Shown piece by piece: positions 9,963 to 19,246 of a stretch of 64,000 nucleotides of DNA. Numbering within the stretch: position 1 is the stretch's first letter; each line of letters starts with the position of its first letter. The notes under the pieces were generated by a model. That model was not told the origin of the DNA. It made no database searches and saw only the letters and a list, made by a program, of their open reading frames with translations. The DNA comes from Pyropia yezoensis (taxonomy: Eukaryota; Rhodophyta; Bangiophyceae; Bangiales; Bangiaceae), in contig CM020620.1 in assembly GCA_009829735.1 (NCBI GenBank), positions 28,180,951 through 28,244,950 of the forward strand, in the 5' to 3' direction. A program made the translations under genes and the position numbers.

Positions 9963-12410
9963 TCAGTGGGTAGACCCACTGCCCGAGGGAGGCCACTCAC
10001 GCGTAAGCGCGTAGACCTCCGTGCTCCACCGGTCGGCAACGTCACGACGGTCGACCACCCGAGTTACCTCGGTGCATAGCTGGACGAGGGTGCTGCGGCC
10101 AGCCTCCACGTCCTCCAGAGCTTTCTGGAGGCGGTCCAGCACGCCACCGAAGCAACGCGCTGACCCAACCAGCGCAGCACCTGGGGGGATATCCCCCCAG
10201 CTAACAGAGAGACCCCCACGCATGGCGCGGGTAACAAGGGCGTCAACGCCCTCATACCAGAGACGGGGACCCCCGTCATGTAGGACAGGGGCGGGAGGTG
10301 ACACTGGCGCAGCCAGAGGAGCCATAGGAGCCGACACGGCTACCACCGGAGCCGGTGGCACCTGATACGAGGCCCGGTAGGACCCTACCGAAGGGGCTCC
10401 ACCGTAACCACGGCGGTACTCCGCCCGACGACGGGACACCTCACGCTCCCCACCCACAGAGCCCCACTCTCGGGGACGACGGCCAACCGCCGCCGGCATC
10501 GGGTTACCGAACCACGGAGCAAGGACCTGAAGAGGGTCATGGATAACCATGGGAATACCCAGGTCAGGAACGGCCTCGGTGGACGCCCACCCATGGCAAC
10601 TAGGCTCACCCGGCTGAGTACGCCGGACACGCAACGAGTGACGAGGCAAGGGGGAAGCCCCAGCCTGCGGGTCCCGGTACGGGGGAAGGGCCAACACCCC
10701 AGCCCAGTTCACGGCATCGTGAACAGCCAGCAGGGCTTCGAACTCCCGGGCCAACCCGGTCTTGGCAGCTATCAGATCCACGCCCAACTGCGCGATGTGC
10801 CGACGGACACCCGTCGGAAGATGAAACAGACGACCCTGCCGGCGGACGGACAGCAAGAAGGATGAAGCCTGCCCGAGGGTAACCTCAAGGGTGAAGGTAC
10901 CCTGCAACGGGTGGACCGGCCGGGAGGCCAACACACTCCCGAAGTATCGGAGGCAGGAGCCGGTGTCAAACCGGAAAGCAGGGGCGGGTTCCCACCCCTC
11001 CTGTCATAGCGGCGGGCGCACGGGAGTGTATACCGGAGCACGACCGTTGCCGGTCTGCAACGCACACGTTATATCCGTGCGGAACGCATCCGCCATGACA
11101 CCATGGTTACGTCGCCAACTCGACGCCGACTTCAACCCCGCCATGGGCGGGTAGGGAGCAGCCAACGACAGATACGGGGGTACCCCCGGGTAGTAGTCAA
11201 AGTCGGGATACCGACCGGTACGGCTCACCGTCTCCCCAAACGCAACCGGCTCCGCCGCCGCCGCAATCCCCCGAGCACTAGCCGGGTAGTCAATCTCCCG
11301 CGGCAACGCGGGGGCAATCAAGTCGCATACCCCGAAGTTGGGGTCGAGGTAGACCTCACCCCGTCCCACCCGGGTGCGCCAGAGCTGCGCATGCCGGTCG
11401 TCCGGCTGACTCAGGATCCAATGGTGTTCCACCCGGACCGCGTTCGGCTGGTTGACCAGCCGCACCAACTCCCGCTCCCAGCACGGGTCCACCTTGACGC
11501 GCCGGGAGGATTCTCCACGGGGATGCACCAGGTGGAAGTCCACCCGCATCCGCCCATCGGACTCCATCGACTCTTGCACCGTGAGGCCTCGAACCCGAGC
11601 CACCAAGTCGGACACCGACATGGCGGGTTGACCCGCCGCCACGGCGACGCCGCCACCCAACGGGGCAACCCGGGCAGGACCAGGAAGAATCGGGGGCGCC
11701 GGGGGACGCACCACCGGCAGAGGGGCCGACGTCGGAGATGGACGAGGCCGAGGAGGAAGAAGAAGGGCGGGCGCCCGCCCGGAGTAACTCCCGGTGTCAA
11801 CCGCCATGGGAGAAGGAGCGTCTTGACCGCTCGACGCCCGCGGCACCGCAGGTACGGCACCGGCGCCGGCACCACCCGTCGGCGTAGCCCCCGCCTCGGA
11901 AGGGGAAGGCACTTGGACAGCCTCCGGAGCCGGAGCCCCGGCCGTGCGGACACCCGCACCGTCTTGACCCGCCGCACCGGGTGTCGCACCGCCACCACCA
12001 CCCGCGTCAACATCGGGACCGCCTCGAGGAGTCACCGCCCGGACACCCGGACCACCTTGACCAGCCGGAGTCGGCTGCGGGTCGCGACCTCCGCCGCAGG
12101 GCGGACCATCTTGAGGTACCTGCGGTGAGCCGGCACCGGCACCAGGCCCCATCCGGGCAGCCGGCAGAGAGGGGGTAGAAGCCGCCACGCGCGGTTGACC
12201 GCCGGGTTAACCTCCGGCCGACGGCACCGTCGTGCCGCTGCACACGGACGACAGTCCTCCGGCCGACAGACGGACGGACACCGCAGGCCCGTCGTCGTCA
12301 GACGAGCTCACCCCGTAACGCGCGGCGTCGGGACCGACAGGCGCGTCGTCCTCCATCTCCTCCCCGATCAGGAGGTCTTTCTCCTCTTCAAGCACCTGGG
12401 GATAAGACAT
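9963..12410 (-). pseudogene. Antisense accessory ORF of element B (two in-frame stops)
   Basis: It reads on the minus strand from ATG 12410-12408 to TGA 9965-9963, opposite to gag-pol, and stays in one frame throughout. Two in-frame stops interrupt it relative to the intact C copy: TAA at 12207-12209 in the glycine/proline linker and TGA at 11004-11006, where C has TGG (Trp). Otherwise it follows C closely, with an acidic N-terminus, a Pro/Ala/Gly-rich linker, a conserved core and a helical C-terminus. It keeps long ORFs despite the stops (394 and 323 codons), so inactivation is recent. I know no named family for it. Confidence 0.8.
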
Positions 12411-12997
12411 GATAACGGGTGCGGAGTCCCCCGCGCCCACAAGCCGTCGACGGCTACAACCCGGTACGGTGGGATAACCGGGACGAGCCAGGGAAGCGCG
12501 GACACCCGCGCTTATGACCACAAACGGCCACGAGAAGCGCCGCAGGCACGCGGGTCGACCCGCGCCCCACGGGGCTACGACCGCGCTCCACCCAGGCACC
12601 TGGGCGGGACGGGGCCACACCCACACACGGGGTAAGTAAGGGGGGTCACCCCCAACCGCCCCCACGCAACGCGGGCAGCCCCCGCCCCCCACTCAATCGT
12701 CCACACGAGAGGGGCCCCCCTACCACCAGGCACCTGGTGGCGGATCCGCTTGCACCACCCCTCGGAAAGGGGGGGCGTGAACAGCAACCCGCATCGGGAA
12801 TTTAACGGTCCGGAAAACGGATCGTGTGTGTGTACCACGCAAAGGGGGGCACCCCCCTGAGACAACCTCGAAAAGGGGTGTCTGTCGCGACGGGGCGCAA
12901 AGCCCCACCCGACGGGTAAACGGTCACGCGACCCACTTACATTCGGTACCCCGAATGCAACTCGACCCGAGGACGGGCCGAATCTAAGGGGGGGATA
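12411..12997. promoter_or_regulatory. Hairpin-rich leader of the antisense ORF, with polypurine tract (B)
   Basis: This non-coding stretch lies between the antisense ORF start and the 3' LTR. It is dense in GC hairpins, such as CCACCAGG-CA-CCTGGTGG near 12723-12740 and CCCAGG-CA-CCTGGG near 12593-12606, with further GGGGG/CCCCC pairs. At its right end AAGGGGGGGATA (12986-12997) directly abuts the LTR and is the expected polypurine tract that primes plus-strand DNA synthesis. A promoter for the antisense ORF should lie here or in the LTR (inference). Confidence 0.6.
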
Positions 12998-13360
12998 TGT
13001 AGCAATATGGTTGTCCGTATTGTGACCCTAATATCAGGGGGGCTACTTCTAACCCTTAACTTTCAATCTGATAGTTCGTACTGGTCACGGTATCTATAAG
13101 TTACGTATGACCAGAGGGACTTGCATCTTGGGGTGGAGGGTAGTTAGTAGTGTCTCCGAGGGTTTATAACGAGGGGGCCGGTGGCGAATCCACCGCCGGC
13201 CAAGGTAGAACAACAAACCCCTCCCATTTGGGCTCCCATCTTGGTCCCGTGGCTTGCGCTCCAAGGACAGCAACCTTGGCCTCCCGGTGACGTTGGTGCC
13301 GATCCCCCTTGGTGAGTGTTCCCTGAGAGTGGACGCGCGACGGATCCCTATTGTGCTACA
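12998..13360 (+). repeat. 3' LTR of element B
   Basis: The repeat is 363 bp, starts with TGTAGCA and ends with TGCTACA, a 7-bp terminal inverted repeat obeying the TG...CA rule. It matches, in inverse orientation, both LTRs of element C. A TATA-like TTTATAA stands at 13163-13169, a plausible core promoter. The polypurine tract precedes it and D sequence follows it. Confidence 0.9.
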
Positions 13361-13374
13361 GCGACCCAGCTTGA

Positions 13375-13620
13375 GCGCGTGCGCTGAAAGCGTGGCGCCT
13401 GCCTTCGCTACCTGCGGCCAAACAGGGCCCACAGGAGTACGTGTTCGATAAGTTCATCGACCACGGGTGGGATGAGGACACTAACCGCCTCATGTTGAGG
13501 GTGCGTTGGTTCAGCTATAAGGCCAAGGATGATACGTGGGAATACGTGAAGGACCTTCCTGCTGAGAAGGTCCGGGAATACTGCGCCCGGAATGATATCG
13601 ACCCTAACTGCCCCCCCTGA
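13375..13620 (+). pseudogene. pol: C-terminal chromodomain of element D pol (truncated by B insertion)
   Basis: The frame is open from just after a TGA at 13372-13374 to TGA at 13618-13620, without a start codon. From 13435 it reads as a chromodomain: aromatic start (EYVFDKFIDHG), a central strand (LMLRVRWFSY) and the diagnostic tryptophan in DDTWEYV, then a closing helix (AEKVREYCARN). The upstream pol was removed or displaced by the insertion of B, whose LTR ends at 13360. Too short and divergent to place in a named clade. Confidence 0.75.
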
Positions 13621-13692
13621 ACGTGAGGGAAGGCCGAGTGACAGTGCCAAGAGAGTGCTTCTAGTCGAAGTGGTACGCAGCGTGGCTTTTAA

Positions 13693-15446
13693 CTACAACC
13701 CTATCCCACACACTCTCACAACCAAGGCAGCTGCCAACTTGGCACGCATGCTAGACTCTTCAACCCCACGGCCCTCGCCCTCACGTGGAGGCGAGCGGCG
13801 AGATCCACGCCGATAACGTTCCCCACCCGTCGGCGGGGGCGGCGGCTCCAAGTCGGAACCGTCGCGCCTCTCACGGTCGCGCAAGTGGCGACGACCGCGG
13901 CTACTCTTCTGCTCGGTCTTGCGCGCAAGTTGGCGACGCAGACGCCGGACCGACTCCGTCTCCGACGAGGCAGAGGACTCCGAGACAGAATAAGACAACT
14001 CGTCTTCTGCTCCGGAGGGAGACCGCCGCGAGTGACAGCGACGATGGCGAGGAGGCGAGTATGCCCGGCTTGCCCGACGCTTGCCGCGCCCAAGTGGGGC
14101 GGGCTGGGGCTCAATCGACCCAATACGAGCCAACTTGGTCGTCATGAGCCCCGCTACCGACTCGCAACTCGCGGTCGCCACAACAGTACGAGCGCGCTCC
14201 TCAAGTTGAGGAGTCTCGGAAACTTGAAGGGTTGCTGACGACGCGGCCAACCAAGACATGGTGCGCACCAACGTGGTGATCATCATCTCAGAGGTCACGG
14301 GCGTGGCCGGCAATACCAACTTGGGATAAACCGTGAGGAGGGTGGCCCCCAAGTTGGGGGACACCGGAGTGGACGACTCAACGGCAACGCTTATCGGGAT
14401 GTCCCCGTGCGGCTGGCAAGGGACAGGAGGAAGCGGAGGGGCTCGCCAAGTTGGCAGTGCCCGAGTGTAACTACGACCCCTACTCGGGGCCCCCGCAGTG
14501 GATTGAGTCAGGTAGTCATCGTAAGAGGGCACAGGCATCACGATTGCCTTGTCCGGGGGCGGCGCAGTGTGGCGATCCACCCCCGGGGCATACGGGTAGT
14601 CCCCGATGCCCAACCCCTCTCGAAGTACCACACGGCCGTCGTGAAGTTCACGACCGACCCAGACGAACTGGCGAAGTGCGCCATCGTCCTTGGGCCCGCG
14701 GGAGGATCGGCGCAACTTGTGCTCAATGCTCTCCCTTTCAATGAACTTATGAAGACGGAGCATCCCCTCAAGTAGAGTGCGCTGCCCTGATGAGCACCCC
14801 TCAGCAACTAGCTGAGGGATGAGCTGTTCCAAGCCTTGGATAAGCCGGGGGGCAAGATGCCAGAGCATCCCCCGCCGCTAGACACAAGACACCCAGGTCG
14901 ACATGACCTCGAGGAGCCACTGGGTTGCCAACATGGCGAACACCAAGTGGTCCGGGCTAGCCGTCAACATGACAGAGCCGAAGTGATCGAGCAACCGTGG
15001 AAGTAAAGCCGGAAACCCGTAGGGGACCTCAAGTTGAGGCCACCACTCGGGCTTCTTGGGGTAGTACTGCTCCTTACTAGCAGGGGACTGCTGCGGAAGC
15101 TCGAGTTGAGCCGAGGTCACCAAGTAGGGACCTCGCCGGAAGTCCTTCTCCATCCGCACATCAAAATGATGAGTGTGCGGATCGACGTCGCGAAGGTACG
15201 GGGGGCGAGTTGCCACCGCGTCCCAAGTGAAGGTCGGGACGTCGCCGGTGCCCGGGATAGTATCCTCGCGGTCCAATATGGCCTTGGCCCGCTGCACGTC
15301 CCCGACCTCGTCCTCATCCAGGAAGGCAAACTGGTCCGTCCAGAAGTCGGGAGGAAACTGGACCCTACGGGGGAACTTCTCCCGTAGGCGGTCCCATACA
15401 CGACTCATCGCTGTGCCAAGTCGGCCACAGCGGAGAACAGTCAACC
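13693..15446 (-). pseudogene. Antisense ORF of element D, downstream part (split by C insertion and one TAG)
   Basis: The minus-strand frame runs from the C insertion point to a stop at 13693-13695, with a single in-frame TAG at 14878-14880. It continues without a frame change into 26193-26433 if element C and one CAACC copy are removed. The C-terminal third is arginine/serine-rich (repeated RR, SRR and RDRERR runs). The middle aligns by eye with the family 1 antisense ORF: FGSVM against FGSVL, then RRGMLWHL against RRQGRLFHL with the same spacing to a long helical stretch. It ends 72 bp from the pol stop, converging. Function unknown. Confidence 0.7.
15442..15446. repeat. Left target-site duplication of element C (CAACC)
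   Basis: CAACC directly precedes the left LTR and is repeated exactly at 26193-26197 after the right LTR. A 5-bp duplication is normal for Ty3/gypsy integrase. Confidence 0.9.
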
Positions 15447-15809
15447 TGTAGCACAATAGGGATCCGTCGCGCGTCCACTCTCAGGGAACACTCACCAAGG
15501 GGGATCGGCACCAACGTCACCGGGAGGCCAAGGTTGCTGTCCTTGGAGCGCAAGCCACGGGACCAAGATGGGAGCCCAAATGGGAGGGGTTTGTTGTTCT
15601 ACCTTGGCCGGCGGTGGATTCGCCACCGGCCCCCTCGTTATAAACCCTCGGAGGCACTAATAACTACCCTCCACCCCAAGATTCAATTCCCTCTGGTCAT
15701 ACGTAACTTATAGATACCGTGACCAGTACGGACTCTCAAATTGAAAGACAAGGATTAGAAGTAGCCCCCCTAATATTTGGGTTACAATACGGCCAACCAT
15801 ATTGCTACA
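15447..15809 (-). repeat. 3' LTR of element C
   Basis: The repeat is 363 bp between TGTAGCA and TGCTACA. In element orientation (minus) it is the 3' LTR: the polypurine tract (TATCCCCCCCTT on plus, 15810-15821) lies next to it. A TATA-like TTATAAA on the plus strand at 15638-15644 corresponds to TTTATAA in element orientation. Confidence 0.9.
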
Positions 15810-16395
15810 TATCCCCCCCTTAGATTCGGCCCGTTTTCGGGTCGAGTTGCATTCGGGTTACCGAATGTAAGTGGGCCGCGTGACCGTTTACCAGTCGGGT
15901 GGGGCTTTGCGCCCCGTCGCGACAGACACCCCTTTTCGAGGTTGTCTGAGGGGGTGCCCCCCTTTGTGTGGTACACACACGATCCGTTTTCCGGACCGTT
16001 AAATTCCCGATGCGGGTTCTGTTCACGACCCCCCTTTCCGAGGGGTGGTGCAAGCGGATCCGCCACCAGGTGCCTGGTGGTAGGGGGGCCCCTCTCGTGT
16101 GGACGATTGAGTGGGGGCGGGAACTGCCCGCGTTGCGCGGGGGCGGTTGGGGGTGACCCCCCTTGCTTACCCCGTGTGGGGGGGGCGTGGCTCCGGTCCA
16201 GGTGCCTGGGTGGAGCGCCCCCGTAGCTCGGCTGGCGCGGGTCGTCCCGCGCTGCCGTATCGCTCGTGCCGAGCTGTGTGGTTATAAGCGCGGGTGCCCG
16301 CGCTTCCCTGGCTCGTCCGTGCGAGCATTCTCTGTACCGGGTCGAGCCGGCCTCGGCTTTTCTGCAAGGGGCGCCCCTGCCACCCCGGTTGCACC
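15810..16395. promoter_or_regulatory. Leader between 3' LTR and antisense ORF of element C
   Basis: This is the non-coding counterpart of 12411-12997 in B. It contains the polypurine tract (15810-15821) and strong hairpins, such as CCACCAGG-TG-CCTGGTGG near 16062-16079 and CCAGG-TG-CCTGG near 16199-16210. An upstream in-frame extension of the antisense ORF exists from 16294, but it starts with GTG. I prefer the ATG at 16396. Confidence 0.55.
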
Positions 16396-18765
16396 ATGTC
16401 GGACCCCCAGGTACCCGGGGGTGAGGACGCCCTCCGGCCTGAAGAGGGGGAAGAGGTGATGGTGGACGACGTTCCCGTCTCCGCCACCGCCGCCGAGTGC
16501 TTCCTAGCGAGCTCGTCGGAGGACGAGGACGACCGGGTGACCGTTCGTGTGGCCCCGGACGGTGCTCCGGGCGGTTTGTCGTCCGTGTGCAGCGGCACGA
16601 CGGCTCCGTCGGGTGGCGGGCAACCGCGGGTAGCTGCTGCGTCTACCCCTACTCCTCCGGCGGCCCGGATGGCTTCTGTCGCCGGTGCCGGCGCGGCTCA
16701 ACCTCAAGACGGCGTCGCCGGCGTGTCGGGCGGTTATGGAGGCACCCCGACCGGGACGGCGGGTCAAGACGGCGCGGGTGCCCGCCCGGGTGGTTCATCC
16801 GCGGCTGCGGGTGGCGGGTCTACCCCTGCTGCCCCCGAGGTGCCCCCGTCGGGCTCGGGTGGCGGCGTTGCTCTGCCCGCGGTGCCGCGGGCGTCTGGCG
16901 GTCAAGGTGGGTCTACACCGATGGCAGTGGACTCCGGTAGTTACTCCGGGCGGGCGCCCGTCCTTCTTCTTCCTCCTCGGCCGCGTGCGACTCCGGCGCC
17001 GGCCCCTCTTCCGGTGGGGCATCCCCCGGCCCCCCCTATTCTTCCTGGTCCTGCCCGGGTTGCCCCGTTGGGTGGCGGCGTCGCCGTGGCGGCGGGTCAA
17101 CCCGCCATGTCGATGTTCGACTTGGTGGCTCGGGTTCGAGGCCTGACTGTGCATGAGTCAACGGAGTCCGATGGGCGGATGCGGGTGGACTTCCACCTGC
17201 CCCATCCCCGTGGAGAGTCCTCCCGGCGCGTCAAGGTGGACCCGAGTTGGGAGCGGGAGTTGGTGCGGCTGGTCAACCAGCCGAACGCGGTCCGGGTGGA
17301 ACACCATTGGATACTGAGTCAGCCGGATGACCGGCATGCGCAGCTCTGGCGCACCCGGGTGGGACGGGGTGAGGTCTACTTCGACCCCAACTTCGGGGTA
17401 TGCGACCTGATTGCTCCCGCGTTGCCGCGGGAGGTTGACTACCCGGCTAGTGCTCGGGGGATTGCGGCGGCGGCGGCGCCGGTTGCGTTCGGGGAGACGG
17501 TGGGCGATACCGGTCGGTATCCCGACTTTGACTACTACCCGGGGGTACCCCCGTATCTGTCGTTGGCTGCTCCCTACCCGCCTATGGCGGGTTTGAAGTC
17601 GGCGTCGAGCTGGCGACGTAACCATGGTGTCATGGCGGATGCGTTCCGCACCGATATAACGTGTGCGTTGCAGACCGGCAACGGTCTTGCGCCTGTATAC
17701 ACTCCCGTGCGCCTGCCTCTGTGGCAGGAGGGGTGGGAACCCGCCCCTGCTTTCCGGTTTGACACCGGCCCTTGTCTCCGATACTTCGGGAGTGTGTTGG
17801 CCTCCCGGCCGGTCCACCCGTTGCAAGGTACATTTACCCTTGAGGTTACCCTCGGGCAGGCTTCCTCCTTCCTTCTGTCCGTCCGTCGGCAGGGGCGCCT
17901 GTTCCATCTTCCGACAGGTGTCCTTCGGCACATCGCGCAGTTGGGCGTGGACCTGATCGCTGCCCGAACCGGGTTGGCCCGGGAGTTCGAAGCCCTGCTG
18001 GCTGCTCACGATGCCGTGAACTGGGCTGGGGTGTTGGCCCTTCCCCCGTACCGGGACCCGCAGGCTGGGGCTGCCCCCTTGCCTCGTCACTCGTTGCGTA
18101 TCCGGGGTACTCAGCCGGGTGAGCCTAGTTGCCATGGGTGGGCGTCCACCGAGGCCGTTCCTGACCTGGGACTTCCCATGGTTATCCATGACCCTCTTCA
18201 GGTCCTTGCCCCGTGGTTCGGTAACCCGATACCGGCGGCGGTTGGCCGTCGTCCCCGAGAGTGGGGCTCTGTGGGTGGGGAGCGTGAGGTGTCCCGTCGT
18301 CGGGCGGAGCCCCGCCGGGGTTACGGTGGAGCCCCTTCAGTGGGGTCCTACCGGGCCTCGTATCAGGTGCCACCGGCTCCGGTGGTAGCCGTGTCGGCTC
18401 CTGTGGCTCCTCTGGCTGCGCCAGTGTCACCTCCCGCCCCTGTCATGAATGACGGGGGTCCCCGTCTCTGGTATGAAGGCGTTGACGCCCTAGTTACCCG
18501 CGCAATGCGGGAGGGTCTCTCTGTTAGCTGGGGGGATATCCCCCCAGGTGCTGCGCTGGTTGGGTCAGCGCGTTGCTTCGGTGGCGTGCTTGACCGCCTC
18601 CAGAAAGCTCTGGAGGACGTGGAGGCTGGCCGCGGCACCCTCGTCCAGCTATGCACCGAGGTAACTCGGGTGATCGACCGTCGTCACATTGCCGACCGGT
18701 GGAGCACGGAGGTATACGCGCTTACGCGTGAGTGGCCTCCCTCGGGCAGTGGGTCTACCCACTGA
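16396..18765 (+). CDS. Intact antisense accessory ORF of element C (789 aa, unknown family)
   Basis: This 789-codon ORF lies on the strand opposite to gag-pol. Residues 1-60 are acidic (EEGEE, SSSEDEDD). About 75-235 is a Pro/Ala/Gly-rich linker. About 238-615 is a well-mixed, probably globular core rich in Trp, Tyr, Arg and Leu (RVKVDPSWERELVRLVNQ, YFGSVLASRPVHPLQ, RRQGRLFHLPTG). The last ~90 residues look helical (GGVLDRLQKALEDVEAGRG) and end in a Ser/Gly tail. I see no signal peptide, membrane segment, zinc finger or catalytic motif. B and A carry recently broken copies, and D carries a diverged relative in the same position. An accessory or regulatory role, or a capsid- or envelope-like one, is open. 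Confidence 0.85.
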   Translation: MSDPQVPGGEDALRPEEGEEVMVDDVPVSATAAECFLASSSEDEDDRVTVRVAPDGAPGGLSSVCSGTTAPSGGGQPRVAAASTPTPPAARMASVAGAGAAQPQDGVAGVSGGYGGTPTGTAGQDGAGARPGGSSAAAGGGSTPAAPEVPPSGSGGGVALPAVPRASGGQGGSTPMAVDSGSYSGRAPVLLLPPRPRATPAPAPLPVGHPPAPPILPGPARVAPLGGGVAVAAGQPAMSMFDLVARVRGLTVHESTESDGRMRVDFHLPHPRGESSRRVKVDPSWERELVRLVNQPNAVRVEHHWILSQPDDRHAQLWRTRVGRGEVYFDPNFGVCDLIAPALPREVDYPASARGIAAAAAPVAFGETVGDTGRYPDFDYYPGVPPYLSLAAPYPPMAGLKSASSWRRNHGVMADAFRTDITCALQTGNGLAPVYTPVRLPLWQEGWEPAPAFRFDTGPCLRYFGSVLASRPVHPLQGTFTLEVTLGQASSFLLSVRRQGRLFHLPTGVLRHIAQLGVDLIAARTGLAREFEALLAAHDAVNWAGVLALPPYRDPQAGAAPLPRHSLRIRGTQPGEPSCHGWASTEAVPDLGLPMVIHDPLQVLAPWFGNPIPAAVGRRPREWGSVGGEREVSRRRAEPRRGYGGAPSVGSYRASYQVPPAPVVAVSAPVAPLAAPVSPPAPVMNDGGPRLWYEGVDALVTRAMREGLSVSWGDIPPGAALVGSARCFGGVLDRLQKALEDVEAGRGTLVQLCTEVTRVIDRRHIADRWSTEVYALTREWPPSGSGSTH

Positions 18766-19246
18766 GGAGTGTTATTGTTTGTACGGGAGAGGGACCCGGT
18801 GGCCCTTATGGTGGCCGGGTAGTAGTGAGTGTAAACTCATCCCCCGCTGGGGGCATTGCTTGCCTCTGTTTTTGCTGCCCTGGGGAGTACCCCTTCTGGC
18901 TCAGTGGTGCCTTGCCTCCCGTCCAACTTCTTCCGGTTGGTTCATGCTTGGGGAGGTTATCCTCCCTCACTTTGTGTCTTGGCTTTGGGAGGTCATCCTC
19001 CCGTGTAAGCCGTCTAGTTACTTCGATATTATCGAGGTTAGCCTTTACCTTTAAGTTAATTTATTAAGGTTCAGGTTTTACTCGGTTACCTAAGCTTGGC
19101 TCTACTTAGTTACCTAAGCTTGGTCCGACTTAGAAACCTAAGTCTGATTTGACTTAGAAACCTAAGTCTGCCATAACCATGTCACACCCTACTTAGTAGG
19201 TATAAGCCTCACCCCCCAACAGCCGAAGTCGGTGTCGGTTGGGTTG
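18766..19246. other. Intergenic 3' region between converging antisense ORF and pol (C)
   Basis: This 481-bp interval separates the TGA of the antisense ORF and the pol stop on the other strand. Besides the hairpin cluster it holds GGAGG-loop-CCTCC units at about 18954-18967 and 18989-19002 and CCCCC-GCT-GGGGG near 18840-18853. No ORF is supported. Confidence 0.6.
19081..19199. repeat. Cluster of short hairpins (element C copy)
   Basis: This is the inverse-oriented counterpart of 9530-9648. It holds CTCGGTTACCTAAG (19081-19094, one arm mutated), CTTAGTTACCTAAG (19104-19117), GACTTAGAAACCTAAGTC at 19127-19144 and 19151-19168, and CTACTTAGTAG (19189-19199). Four of the five units remain perfect inverted repeats. 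Confidence 0.75.

Larger units (their letters stand above)
4244..13360 (+). mobile_element. Family 1 Ty3/gypsy chromovirus-like retrotransposon B (5' end in gap)
   Basis: Order on the plus strand: 3' part of gag, full-length pol, hairpin cluster, antisense ORF (minus strand), hairpin-rich leader, polypurine tract, 3' LTR. The 5' LTR and gag start lie in the 500-N gap. The element is inserted in the pol tail of the older element D: the D chromodomain reading frame resumes directly after the LTR. The right target-site copy should be GCGAC (13361-13365); the left copy cannot be seen. Confidence 0.9.
13361..15446 (+). mobile_element. Left remnant of older family 2 Ty3/gypsy element D
   Basis: This D segment lies between the B LTR and the C LTR. 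It holds the tail of a chromodomain pol on the plus strand and, only 72 bp further, the end of an antisense ORF on the minus strand. It resumes at 26193 on the other side of element C, where the same minus-strand frame stays open. D has the same architecture as family 1 but is clearly different in sequence. Confidence 0.8.
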
